Of a stretch of DNA of 64,000 bases, positions 8,121 through 17,118 are shown piece by piece. Every line of letters starts with the position of its first letter. Positions within the stretch are counted from its first letter, which is position 1. The translations under genes and the position numbers were made by a program. This DNA comes from Glaciecola blandensis (GTDB lineage Bacteria; Pseudomonadota; Gammaproteobacteria; Enterobacterales; Alteromonadaceae). The stretch lies in assembly GCF_031846165.1 (NCBI RefSeq), contig NZ_JAVRIE010000006.1:1-64000 (forward strand). The letters run 5' to 3'. The notes beneath the pieces are model-generated. The model saw only the letters and a list, made by a program, of their open reading frames with translations, was not told the origin of the DNA and made no database searches.

Positions 8121-9383
8121 ATGGCGTCTAATATGCCTAACTACGAACAAGCTGAACCACCTGTAAACAGCACTGGCAATGCAAACTCGTATGCCTTCCC
8201 TCTATTTGCGCTGACTTCATTATTTTTTATGTGGGGTTTTATTACCTGCCTAAACGATATTTTGATCCCTTATTTAAAAGGTGCATTTGACCTTTCCTAT
8301 ACTCAAGCAATGCTTGTACAGTTTTGCTTTTTTGGTGCCTACTTTGTTGTATCTGTACCTGCTGGCTTCTTAGTCAGTAAAATTGGTTACAAAAAAGGGA
8401 TTGTGACCGGGTTAATCATTGCAGCTGTCGGCTGTCTATTGTTTTATCCAGCCGCAGAATTGCATGTCTATGCCATTTTCCTATTTGCCTTATTTGTACT
8501 GGCCTCTGGTATTACTATTTTGCAGGTTGCTGCAAACCCCTATGTCACCGTGTTAGGCAAACCAGAAACGGCGTCGTCTCGACTCACTATGACGCAAGCA
8601 TTTAATGCATTGGGAACCACCGTTGCCCCTTTCTTTGGTGCTTTCTTATTGTTTGGCGCAACGCACAACCCTGAGGCTGAAGCAGTTGCTGCTGCAGGTT
8701 CTGACTTAGTCCAATTACCCTATCTCATTCTAGCGGGTGCACTGTTGTTGCTTGCCGCCATTTTTATGTTTTTGAAACTGCCAGATCTAGGTCGCAGAGA
8801 AGAAAACAGTACACATGTTGCCGATGCTTGGAAACATAGACATTTGCGCTTTGGTGTAATCGGTATTTTCCTTTATGTAGGCGCAGAGGTTGCTATTGGT
8901 AGCTTCTTAGTGAGCTTCTTAAGTCAAAGTTCTATTGCCGGTTTAAATGAAGCGCAAGCTTCTAAAGTTATCGCATTTTACTGGGGTGGCGCGATGGTAG
9001 GCCGCTTCATTGGTGCATTAGTCATGCAGAAAATTGCAGCGGGTAAAGTACTCGCGTTCAATGCCGGCATGGTGATATTGCTAGTATTAGGTGCCATTAT
9101 TTTCGATGGTAAGTTGGCAATGTGGTCATTGTTATCGGTTGGCCTTTTCAACTCCATCATGTTCCCAACCATATTTAGCTTAGCCTTAAATGGCTTAGGT
9201 CAAAGCACAGCACAGGCCTCTGGTTATTTGTGTTTAGCGATTGTAGGGGGCGCGTTAGTTCCTTTGCTACAAGGCTTTTTCGCCGACACCATGGGGCTTC
9301 AAATCTCCTTTATCGTGCCAATGCTATGTTATCTATTTATCGCGTACTACGGCTTGAAAGGCTCAACACCTCATAGAGATTAA
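8121..9383 (+). CDS. MFS sugar permease, FucP/GluP (glucose/galactose) family
   Basis: This is a 420-residue inner-membrane transporter with about 12 hydrophobic segments. Motifs typical of the fucose-galactose-glucose:H+ symporter family include FFMWGFITCLNDILIPYLK in TM1, FFGAYFVVSVPAG in TM2, QVAANPYVTVLG and LTMTQAFNALGTT near TM4-5, and LFNSIMFPTIFSLAL in TM10. GGAG at 8109-8112 precedes the ATG. Lying between the receptor and the GH3 enzyme, it probably takes up glucose or short oligosaccharides from the periplasm. The exact sugar cannot be read from sequence. Confidence 0.9.
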   Translation: MASNMPNYEQAEPPVNSTGNANSYAFPLFALTSLFFMWGFITCLNDILIPYLKGAFDLSYTQAMLVQFCFFGAYFVVSVPAGFLVSKIGYKKGIVTGLIIAAVGCLLFYPAAELHVYAIFLFALFVLASGITILQVAANPYVTVLGKPETASSRLTMTQAFNALGTTVAPFFGAFLLFGATHNPEAEAVAAAGSDLVQLPYLILAGALLLLAAIFMFLKLPDLGRREENSTHVADAWKHRHLRFGVIGIFLYVGAEVAIGSFLVSFLSQSSIAGLNEAQASKVIAFYWGGAMVGRFIGALVMQKIAAGKVLAFNAGMVILLVLGAIIFDGKLAMWSLLSVGLFNSIMFPTIFSLALNGLGQSTAQASGYLCLAIVGGALVPLLQGFFADTMGLQISFIVPMLCYLFIAYYGLKGSTPHRD

Positions 9384-9398
9384 TTATTGAGACATTTT

Positions 9399-11990
9399 AT
9401 GAAAAATTACATAAGACAAACTAAATCATTACTTTGCCTAGGTGTGACAGCCGCGATTGTTTTTGCATCAGGATGTAATCAATCGGTCATGACCGCCGGT
9501 AGAGATACAGCGCCAAGCCAAGCAGAAAATATCGATGTTTGGCCAACCTTGGATATCGAAGTAAAGCGTTCGGCTGAGGACGAAGCCCGCGTGAAAGCGT
9601 TATTGGCGGACATGACACTCGAGCAAAAAATTGCGCAAATGATACAACCAGAGATTCGAGACATTACCGTTGAAGATATGCGTCGATATGGCTTTGGTTC
9701 TTATTTGAATGGTGGCGGTGCTTTCCCTAACAATAATAAACATTCAACGCCACAAGATTGGATTGCATTGGCAGAAAGCATGTATCAGGCTTCGGTCGAT
9801 GCAAGTTTAGATGGCTCAAGCATTCCGACTATGTGGGGAACCGACGCCGTGCATGGTCACAATAATGTGATCGGTGCGACCTTGTTCCCACACAATATTG
9901 GTTTAGGTGCCGCAAACAACCCTGCTCTGATTGAAGAAATTGCACGGGTAACGGCGACAGAAGTCATGGTAACGGGTATCGATTGGGTATTCGCACCTAC
10001 CGTTGCCACGGTGCAAGATGACCGCTGGGGCCGAACCTATGAGAGCTATTCAGAAAACCCCAGAATCGTACACGATTATTCAAGAGCGATCGTCAGAGGC
10101 CTACAAGGTGCGCCTGATGACGACTTCCTAGGGGATAGCAGAGTCATCAGCACCGTTAAGCATTTTATTGGCGATGGCGGTACTGTTGGCGGTGACGACC
10201 AAGGTAATAATGTTGACTCTGAGAGAGACTTGTTCGAAATTCACGGTCAAGGATATGTTGGTGGATTAAGTGCCGGGGCTCAGTCGGTAATGGCCTCATT
10301 TAACTCTTGGCATGGTAAAAAGTTACATGGTGATAAATACCTTATTACCGACGTGCTGAAAGATAAAATGGGGTTTGATGGATTTGTGGTAGGTGATTGG
10401 AATGGCCACGGACAAGTTAAAGGCTGTGACAATACTAGCTGCCCGCAAGCAGCGAACGCAGGTTTGGATATTTATATGGTACCAACAGATGCTTGGAAAC
10501 CTTTGTATGAAAACCTCATTCAACAAGTCAAAGATGGCGTTATCCCAATGTCACGTATCGACGATGCGGTGACTCGTATTTTGCGAGTAAAAGTAAGAGC
10601 AGGTTTGTTTGAAAAGCCGAGTCCAGCCAAGCGTCAGTTCTCTGGTAAAACTGAACTCATTGGTCAGGAAAGTCACCGCGCAGTCGCCAAACAAGCTGTT
10701 AGGGAATCTTTGGTTCTGTTAAAAAACACGAATCAAGTATTACCTCTTAGTCCTAATATGAATGTACTTGTTGCTGGTGATGCTGCGCATAATATTGGTA
10801 AGCAATCTGGTGGTTGGACAATTACATGGCAGGGTACCAACAATACAAATGAAGACTTCCCAGGTGGTAGTTCAATATTTGATGGTATTCAGGAACAAGT
10901 CAATGCCGCAGGCGGAACAGCGACATTAAACGAAGCGGGTGAATATACCGTTAAACCTGATGTGGCTATTGTGGTCTATGGTGAAGAGCCGTACGCAGAA
11001 GGTCATGGTGATAGAGAACACCTTGATTATCAGCGTGGGAGCAAGTCAGATTTAGCCTTACTGAAAAAACTGAAAGCCGAAAACATCCCTGTTGTATCAG
11101 TATTTATTAGTGGTCGTCCTATGTGGGTGAATGCTGAATTGAACGCGAGTGATGCTTTTGTTGCTGCTTGGCTACCTGGTTCTGAAGGCGATGCTGTTGC
11201 AGACGTGTTGTTCACAGATCAGCAGGGTGAAATCCAACATGATATGAGCGGTAGACTCTCGTTTTCTTGGCCTGCAACACCTACTCAGGCGACAGTAAAT
11301 TTAAATGACGAAGATTATACCCCATTGCTACCTTATGGCTTCGGCTTATCCTATGGCGACGAAAATACGCTATCTTCAAACTTAAACGAAGACTACGAAG
11401 TGAGCGCAAAAGACAGTAGTGGCCGTGCTATCTTCACTGGCACGCTTCAGCAACCATGGGAGCTGTGGTTAATGTCCGGTTCGAGTAGATTGCCAGTTAC
11501 CGCTAGTACGGCAAGCCTAGATGGCCTGAAATACCGAACTGTTGACCGCTTGGTACAAGAAGATGCCTTTAGACTGTCATTTGACACAAGTGAGACAGGT
11601 GCGGGTGTTCAAATAGCAAGTAAGAGCTTTTTCCGTGAAGATATGTATGCTCAAGGCAAAAACAATGCAGTGCTGTCGGTTATGTTCAAAACAGAATCAG
11701 CTATTCCAGATGAAGTACTCTTGGGGATGAACTGTGAAAGTGAAGGCGACCCAGTTGGCAGTTGTAATGGCCAGGTAGATATTTCTGATTTGCTGAAAAA
11801 CCTCGCACCAGAAACTTGGTCAGAGATCAGCATTGATGCTCGTTGCTTTACTGAACAAGGTGTTAAATTTGAAAATATGGTGGCCCCTTTCCAACTAACA
11901 AGCAAAGAAAAGCTAAGTCTTAGTATCAGTGACATTGCCTTTAAATTTGAGAAGGCCGACACGGCAGATATGATCTGCCCATCGGCTTAG
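9399..11990 (+). CDS. GH3 beta-glucosidase / exo-beta-glucanase lipoprotein (ExoP-like)
   Basis: This is an 863-residue enzyme when started at the ATG at 9399, which is preferred over an upstream TTG at 9387. The leader ends FASGC, a lipobox. The GH3 N-terminal barrel (about 70-400) contains GFVVGDWNG with the predicted nucleophile Asp333. The GH3 C-terminal domain (about 420-650) contains GEEPYAEGHGD, where Glu534 aligns with the acid/base of plant ExoI. An extra C-terminal beta domain (about 680-860) matches the layout of marine ExoP enzymes. It begins 15 bases after the permease stop. It likely trims beta-gluco-oligosaccharides to glucose in the periplasm for the neighbouring permease. Confidence 0.92.
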   Translation: MKNYIRQTKSLLCLGVTAAIVFASGCNQSVMTAGRDTAPSQAENIDVWPTLDIEVKRSAEDEARVKALLADMTLEQKIAQMIQPEIRDITVEDMRRYGFGSYLNGGGAFPNNNKHSTPQDWIALAESMYQASVDASLDGSSIPTMWGTDAVHGHNNVIGATLFPHNIGLGAANNPALIEEIARVTATEVMVTGIDWVFAPTVATVQDDRWGRTYESYSENPRIVHDYSRAIVRGLQGAPDDDFLGDSRVISTVKHFIGDGGTVGGDDQGNNVDSERDLFEIHGQGYVGGLSAGAQSVMASFNSWHGKKLHGDKYLITDVLKDKMGFDGFVVGDWNGHGQVKGCDNTSCPQAANAGLDIYMVPTDAWKPLYENLIQQVKDGVIPMSRIDDAVTRILRVKVRAGLFEKPSPAKRQFSGKTELIGQESHRAVAKQAVRESLVLLKNTNQVLPLSPNMNVLVAGDAAHNIGKQSGGWTITWQGTNNTNEDFPGGSSIFDGIQEQVNAAGGTATLNEAGEYTVKPDVAIVVYGEEPYAEGHGDREHLDYQRGSKSDLALLKKLKAENIPVVSVFISGRPMWVNAELNASDAFVAAWLPGSEGDAVADVLFTDQQGEIQHDMSGRLSFSWPATPTQATVNLNDEDYTPLLPYGFGLSYGDENTLSSNLNEDYEVSAKDSSGRAIFTGTLQQPWELWLMSGSSRLPVTASTASLDGLKYRTVDRLVQEDAFRLSFDTSETGAGVQIASKSFFREDMYAQGKNNAVLSVMFKTESAIPDEVLLGMNCESEGDPVGSCNGQVDISDLLKNLAPETWSEISIDARCFTEQGVKFENMVAPFQLTSKEKLSLSISDIAFKFEKADTADMICPSA

Positions 11991-12011
11991 CTCTCAATTT
12001 CCAGCAGGCAA

Positions 12012-13136
12012 CTACCTAGCTTTACGTTTAGGTTGTCGCCGAATGAGGTACATAATAAGCCCTGTTATCATCAAGATAACGGGGCTTATTCCTATAATGC
12101 ACCACACTATTTTTGACCAAATACCCGCAAAATATCCAAAATGCAGTTTACGTGTACTATCGTCAAACTTGCGCAAGAAACCGGTATCACGAATATCCGA
12201 AGCCATTACCAAGTCACCTGTTTTGTGATGATAAGTTACCATGCTGGCGTATTGGCTAATCAAGGGATTGGGAGTATCAACCTCACCAAAAAAAGTTATG
12301 TCCATTTTAGGCTCATTGGGAATAGCGAGGTAGGTCGCGCGAAAACTATCTATCTGCATTGATGCATTCTCTCGCAGCGATTCAAATGAAATCGTCTCGG
12401 CGTGATAGGGCTCTGTGATGGCTGGATGAGCCTCTTCAAAACCGTGTTCTAGCACTTCATGCAATACAATAGATATATTCCAATACACCCCTGTAAAAGC
12501 AATGATGATAAGCACTGGGCTGGAGAATATCCCCACCATTTTATGCACATCACTGAACAAAATTCGCTTAGCCGAGCCCCATCTGAGGGTAAACAATTTG
12601 CGCCAAAATTTACGGTACAAAATGATACCGCTGATACCTAAAAATAACAGTATCAGTCCAAATATTGCGCCAATCACCGTTCCGCTAAAATGTAGCAAAA
12701 AAGCGTAATGCAGTTCCAATAGCCAATCCGTTATGTAGTGCTCCATATGCTTCGGTTCGGAAAGGATTTCACCCGTATATTGATTTATGTAGATTTTGAA
12801 CCAAGTTTCGGTGTTCTTTTTGATGGCATAGGCGGTATCTGAACGCCCATGTTCTTCTATCACAGCATTGTCATCGGTACCGAATAACTCCCAACCTGAC
12901 AGAATATAATCTGGGTATGTCGCTTGGATCCTAGACATCAAATCATCTAAGGCCAAACGTTGTGTTGTTTGGCTAGTGTCAGTTATTGTCGGATTCACCA
13001 CCATATGATGTGGCCGAAGTAAACTGTCTATCTCGACTTTAAAAACAAGGATGCTACCGGTGATAGAAATCACTAACACCGGGATCATCGCAATTAAAGC
13101 AAGATAAGAATGCCACTTAAAGAGTGTTTTACGCAT
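12012..13136 (-). CDS. PepSY-associated inner-membrane protein of iron uptake
   Basis: This is a 374-residue protein with four membrane helices: about 12-34, 148-175, 195-222 and 345-367. It has the PepSY_TM layout, with histidines near the membrane (KWHSYLALI, LLELHYAFLLH, FSDVHKMVGI, RKLHFGYFAGIW). Related proteins next to siderophore receptors (PiuB/FoxB type) are thought to act in ferric-siderophore reduction or release. AGGAG sits 6 bases before the ATG. It lies 35 bases downstream of the siderophore receptor and is probably co-transcribed with it. Its 3' end converges on the GH3 gene with only 21 bases between them and no obvious terminator. Confidence 0.85.
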   Translation of the reverse strand: MRKTLFKWHSYLALIAMIPVLVISITGSILVFKVEIDSLLRPHHMVVNPTITDTSQTTQRLALDDLMSRIQATYPDYILSGWELFGTDDNAVIEEHGRSDTAYAIKKNTETWFKIYINQYTGEILSEPKHMEHYITDWLLELHYAFLLHFSGTVIGAIFGLILLFLGISGIILYRKFWRKLFTLRWGSAKRILFSDVHKMVGIFSSPVLIIIAFTGVYWNISIVLHEVLEHGFEEAHPAITEPYHAETISFESLRENASMQIDSFRATYLAIPNEPKMDITFFGEVDTPNPLISQYASMVTYHHKTGDLVMASDIRDTGFLRKFDDSTRKLHFGYFAGIWSKIVWCIIGISPVILMITGLIMYLIRRQPKRKAR

Positions 13137-13171
13137 ATCGTATCTCCTGTCGTTTTAAGACCCAGCTTGGT

Positions 13172-15319
13172 TTAAAACAACCACGAAACACTAGCGCTAA
13201 AAGAACGTGGGGCACCATAATATGCTTGAGCCCAATACAAACTGGTAAGATACTTTTCATCACTGATGTTGAAGACGTTAAAGTTTAGCGAGACAGCATC
13301 ATTTACTTGATATTTTACAAGTAAGTCGGCAATGGCATAGGCATCTTGCTCAGTCACTATATCAGCACCAGCATTAGTGAGACCGTCTGCTACCGTGCCT
13401 TGTAATCGAGAAATGCTGCTTTGCCAGCGAACATTCAAACCAAGAGACAATCCATTAAGTTCACTCGGTTCATACAAAGCCGCTGCTTTTACCATCGTAC
13501 TGGGCGTATAATCAGCGACGGTTTGCTCACCGCTAACTGAAAAGTCAGTAATACCTAAACTAAGGTTCAAACCCGTTAATACTTCACCTGCAATATCAAA
13601 TTCAAAACCGTGACTACCGATGCCTTCACTTCCAACATAACGCACTAATTCTGGCGGTAAGTTAACGGTGCTAGGGTCGACAATGGCTAGGTTCGTTTGC
13701 TGAACATCAAAATAGGTCAAGTTTGCAATTGCACCGTCGTCGAATAAACTCATTTTAAAACCAACTTCCTGACTTTCACCCACCACAGGATCAAGTTGCT
13801 GGTTGTTGATATCGAGTTCATTTTGAGCTTGGAATGTTTCAGTGTAGCTAGCGTAAACATTCAGGTCATCGGTAATGTCATAAACGACCCCTGCGTAAGG
13901 AATAAAGTCAGAATCACTTACATCTCTGTCGACGCCGTAAGACTCGCCCTCTGCTTCCCAATCATTGTGTCGGCCACCTAGCATCACGTGAAAACCTTCA
14001 AACAGATTCAAGCGCGTTGTGAAGTACACTGCCTTCTGACTTTGGTCAACCTTACTTCCATTTTCACCATCTATCAAAGTAGGAAAAACCGCATTGCCAT
14101 CCCACGTGTTTAAATTGGGGATTGCTGGAAAACCATTGCCTGTTGTGAAGTCATACAAGGAGCGGTCGGTATAACTTAGGCTAGAATAATTGACACCAAG
14201 CACCAATTGGTGATCTCGACCAAAAAGAGCAAATTCACCATCTAGGTACAGGTCAAACAGATCATGCTCATCATCAAGAATATATTCACTAGCGTAACCT
14301 GTTAAGCCCAACTCAGTTTCGCGGTCTGGCGTGCCGAACACATAGAACAATTCACTATCTTCATCAGTCGTTTTGCGAGAATAAGTTGCTCTTAATCCCC
14401 AATCACTGGATAGTGCATGATTCAATTCAAACACCGAGTTATTCGTTACCACTTGCCAATTCGACCAATTCGCAGAAGTGCTGGTACCTCGATCATAATC
14501 TGTCGCGCTACCGTCGGTATAATATAGAGGTAAGGCTCCCCACAAATTACCGGTCGCATCACTGTTGTTGTAGCTATGACTGAATGATATTTGAGTGTTT
14601 TCGCTTAAGTCAGCGTTCACAAAGACATATGCGAGTTGACTTTCCCGGCCATAACGATCCAAATATGAGTTTTGGTCCTGCTGAACTAAAACACCACGAG
14701 CAGACACGCTATCACTGATCTGATAGGTACCGTCAGCTTCCAGTCGGTATAAATCATAGCTACCCAGCGTACCTCTAACTTGTAACTCATTGTCTTGGCC
14801 AGGACGTTTACGAATATAATTAACCGTTGCCGAAGGGTTGCCAACACCTGTCATCAAACCGTTTGCGCCGCGAATAACTTCAATTCGATCATACACTGCC
14901 GTGTCATCGCCAGCGTGATTGTTACCTGAGGTCAAGGGTAATCCAATGCCGTCAATTTGGAAGTTGGTAATGTCAAAACCTCGGGCAGTGTAATAAGTGC
15001 GGTCAGTTTCAATTCTTTCCACATTGACACCTGTCGCGGTGTCTAAAGCAAGGTTGACATCGGTAAGTTGAAAATCTTGAAGCTGTGCGCTGGTGATCAC
15101 TGATACCGATTGAGGAATATCTTTTATGGCCAATTCCATGCGCGAGGCGCCACTTGCGCTGTGTGCATTATAGCCTTCTAAGTAGCTTCCAGTGACCGTT
15201 ATTTTTTCGACAGATGAAGCGTTGGTCTCCTCACTTTCTTCAGCGCTCACCACCGTTTGAATACCGAGGGCAAGAATAATAGTGAGCGAAAGTGGGTGAG
15301 CTTTTTTATGTTGTAGCAT
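13172..15319 (-). CDS. TonB-dependent ferric-siderophore receptor (FhuE/FpvA-like)
   Basis: This is a 715-residue outer-membrane receptor. The signal peptide LALGIQTVVSA is followed by a TonB box-like VEKITVTGS. The plug contains IPQSVSVITSAQL, NLALDTATGVNVER and RTYYTARGFDI, which is the pattern of the siderophore-receptor subfamily. The barrel ends SFSASVSWLF with a terminal Phe. I place the start at 15319, where GGAA lies at a usable distance; an ATG at 15334 without a ribosome site would add five residues. A Fur box lies upstream (15397-15417). It should import a ferric siderophore, probably hydroxamate-type by similarity, though the ligand is not certain. Confidence 0.9.
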   Translation of the reverse strand: MLQHKKAHPLSLTIILALGIQTVVSAEESEETNASSVEKITVTGSYLEGYNAHSASGASRMELAIKDIPQSVSVITSAQLQDFQLTDVNLALDTATGVNVERIETDRTYYTARGFDITNFQIDGIGLPLTSGNNHAGDDTAVYDRIEVIRGANGLMTGVGNPSATVNYIRKRPGQDNELQVRGTLGSYDLYRLEADGTYQISDSVSARGVLVQQDQNSYLDRYGRESQLAYVFVNADLSENTQISFSHSYNNSDATGNLWGALPLYYTDGSATDYDRGTSTSANWSNWQVVTNNSVFELNHALSSDWGLRATYSRKTTDEDSELFYVFGTPDRETELGLTGYASEYILDDEHDLFDLYLDGEFALFGRDHQLVLGVNYSSLSYTDRSLYDFTTGNGFPAIPNLNTWDGNAVFPTLIDGENGSKVDQSQKAVYFTTRLNLFEGFHVMLGGRHNDWEAEGESYGVDRDVSDSDFIPYAGVVYDITDDLNVYASYTETFQAQNELDINNQQLDPVVGESQEVGFKMSLFDDGAIANLTYFDVQQTNLAIVDPSTVNLPPELVRYVGSEGIGSHGFEFDIAGEVLTGLNLSLGITDFSVSGEQTVADYTPSTMVKAAALYEPSELNGLSLGLNVRWQSSISRLQGTVADGLTNAGADIVTEQDAYAIADLLVKYQVNDAVSLNFNVFNISDEKYLTSLYWAQAYYGAPRSFSASVSWLF

Positions 15320-15389
15320 GAAGTTGTATTCCATTTTGAGTAAGACAAGGCTGTTTTTAACTTGCCGAGATCATACAAAACGCAACACC

Positions 15390-15902
15390 TTAATGCAAAT
15401 GATAATCACTCTTATTTACATTACCATAAAAGGAGCTATTCAAGGTGATGGCTTTCAGCTCCTCTATCGCTTGTTTAACGATGTCTGCGCAATGTTTGAA
15501 AAAGACAACTTTTGTACATAGCTCATGCTGTTTCAAAATATCAGCTTGTAAACGATCTTGAGTGCATTCAAGCACCCACATACTTGCTTGGTAATGTGAG
15601 GTTTCTTTGTATGCATCGGCTAACATAATGGCATTAGAGGTCATAGTTGTGATGAGTTGCGGCGACCTAGGCACTAAATTGAATATGACTTGTGTGGTTT
15701 CATAAGCAGAACTTAGATAAGGCAAAGCCTGATGATAGTGTTGATATTTGAGCAATTGTTTACCATAAGCGAGCATCGTTTTTACCTTCTCAAATGCTTC
15801 ATATGGGTTGCTTTCTATCCATTGTCGATGGTCGCGGCGAATAAGATTGGCTAAATGCATATGCAGTCGACTCCTATCCTTCACGCTTTGGTGATTGCTC
15901 AT
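15390..15902 (-). CDS. Unrecognised helical protein in Fur-controlled operon (second gene)
   Basis: This is a 170-residue soluble protein with no signal peptide or membrane helix. It is rich in helix formers, with TPR-like spacing in AYGKQLLKYQHYHQALPYLSSAYE and MLADAYKETSHYQASMWVLE, so a TPR-like fold is possible. I do not recognise the family. The ATG at 15902 lacks a clear ribosome site. It overlaps the previous gene by 29 bases, so translation is probably coupled. A consensus Fur box precedes the pair and a siderophore receptor follows. It is therefore probably iron-repressed, but its role is unknown. Confidence 0.7.
   Translation of the reverse strand: MSNHQSVKDRSRLHMHLANLIRRDHRQWIESNPYEAFEKVKTMLAYGKQLLKYQHYHQALPYLSSAYETTQVIFNLVPRSPQLITTMTSNAIMLADAYKETSHYQASMWVLECTQDRLQADILKQHELCTKVVFFKHCADIVKQAIEELKAITLNSSFYGNVNKSDYHLH
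15397..15417 (-). promoter_or_regulatory. Fur box upstream of the siderophore receptor
   Basis: AAATGATAATCACTCTTATTT agrees with the perfect Fur palindrome at 16300-16320 in all but a few positions, mainly in the right half. It lies 78 bases before the receptor start and overlaps the last codons of the upstream unknown gene. The receptor-PepSY pair may therefore have its own iron-repressed promoter in addition to read-through. Confidence 0.6.
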
Positions 15903-16278
15903 CACGTGTCATCGTATTTTGAGTGGTAAGCGGATGAAGCTCTTTCTTGTCTTTCAAAAAGTAAGTGTGCAACAGTTTTACATCAGCAACACGTTGCCAA
16001 TAATCGTCTTTATGCAACAATTCGAACAAAAGAGGCATCAGTTTTTTTATCCACTTGTAACAAGCAGTTCGCCATCGAAGTGATAGGCAGTCGTCACACA
16101 TCGTTTCAAGCAGTGTATTGACCACTCGTAAGTGTGCACGCTTGGTTTGCTCAACACTACCGAAAGACTTTGCTCGCTCAAGGCCAAGATAAACATATAT
16201 ATTGATAGTATTAGCTTCTGGCATTTGTTGTTCAGCCTTAACCGCTAACTCTAAAGATGAAAAAGTAAGTTGTTCCAA
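15874..16278 (-). CDS. Unrecognised protein in Fur-controlled operon (first gene)
   Basis: This is a 134-residue predicted helical protein starting at a TTG (16278) that has a strong GGGGAGG seven bases upstream. No ATG fits as well. It contains NIYVYLGLERAKSFG, LETMCDDCLSLRWRTACYKW (four cysteines in about 20 residues would suit metal or disulfide chemistry) and a charged tail. I cannot name a family. It is the first gene after a perfect Fur box (16300-16320) and overlaps the next gene, which suggests that the two products work together under iron limitation. Confidence 0.68.
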   Translation of the reverse strand: MEQLTFSSLELAVKAEQQMPEANTINIYVYLGLERAKSFGSVEQTKRAHLRVVNTLLETMCDDCLSLRWRTACYKWIKKLMPLLFELLHKDDYWQRVADVKLLHTYFLKDKKELHPLTTQNTMTRDEQSPKREG

Positions 16279-16299
16279 AGCGAATCCTCCCCAACACTT

Positions 16300-16320
16300 A
16301 AATGATAATGATTATCATTT
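16300..16320 (-). promoter_or_regulatory. Perfect Fur box
   Basis: AAATGATAAT-G-ATTATCATTT is a perfect 10-1-10 inverted repeat and contains the core of the 19-base Fur consensus. It lies 22 bases before the TTG start of the first unknown gene on the minus strand, where a repressor would block the promoter. Iron-replete repression of the operon is expected. Confidence 0.9.
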
Positions 16321-16396
16321 ACGTTATGCTATTTTAGAGTAATGTTCAAGTGATTATTAGGATGTGTTGAGTCATCCTGCGAAGACAAGATCTAAG

Positions 16397-16911
16397 CTAG
16401 CGAGGCGGATCCACTTTATCAGTCGTGCTGCTATTCAAACGGAACCAGCCAGCTATAGAGTATCGGTCACGCGTGGCCGCTTTCACCTCGTGCTCAAACT
16501 CCTCACTTAAAAAAACAGCGAGAGTGCCAAATTCAGGAGAAACGCTTCGGCCAACCGTGTCGCCAGTGTTTTCGTAAATCACCAGCTCACCCCCATCAGA
16601 TTTTGACCATTCTGGGTTTAAATATGTAACCAATGAAAGCACTCGATTTGCCTCGCCCTTGAAAGCGTCAAGGTGACGCTTATAAAAGTGCCCGGGTGCA
16701 TAATGGGCAAAGTGACTCTCGAAAGAGAACAAGCCTAAAAACAAGCGCCTGTTCAGATAAACTTGTAGTGCTTGAGTCCATTGCAACCAAAGCGCGCCAG
16801 CAGGACTATCCCCGTGAATCCATGCTTTATAAGATCTTGGGCTATTCTCTCAAATAGTGCATCAAACGGAGATTCACTGTGGCCTAGGGTAAGGCTCTGT
16901 AGGGCTTGCAT
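16397..16911 (-). pseudogene. Broken 2OG-Fe(II) oxygenase gene (internal deletion and frameshift)
   Basis: The 3' part encodes a 2-oxoglutarate/Fe(II) dioxygenase core: YLNRRLFLGLFSFESHFAHY, YKRHLDAF (HxD iron ligands), GGELVIYEN, EEFEHEV (distal His) and RYSIAGWFR (2OG Arg). This frame has no good start; the first candidate is a TTG at 16786, and it runs back to a stop near 16850. A different frame starts at ATG 16911 and reads MQALQSLTLGHSESPFDALF then ERIAQDLIKHGF, which looks like the family N-terminus. It shifts out of phase before the core. The two parts meet without the usual intervening stretch of several dozen residues, so a deletion with frameshift is likely. A shortened functional protein cannot be excluded. 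Confidence 0.65.
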
Positions 16912-17118
16912 TTATGCATTCGTTAATAATAAAAAGGATCAGCGCGGTATACGCTAGTTAGACTTAGAGCGCAATATAAATCGTTACACGTATTTAGAAA
17001 GCGATTGATGTTCACAAGTAAAACGCGTCAGGTAAATCATTGCCTTAGACTAAAACTTTGGTTGCAGCGTAGGTATTTCTCGTATATTTTTTAGCATCAC
17101 GGATTAAGGTTATCCCTA

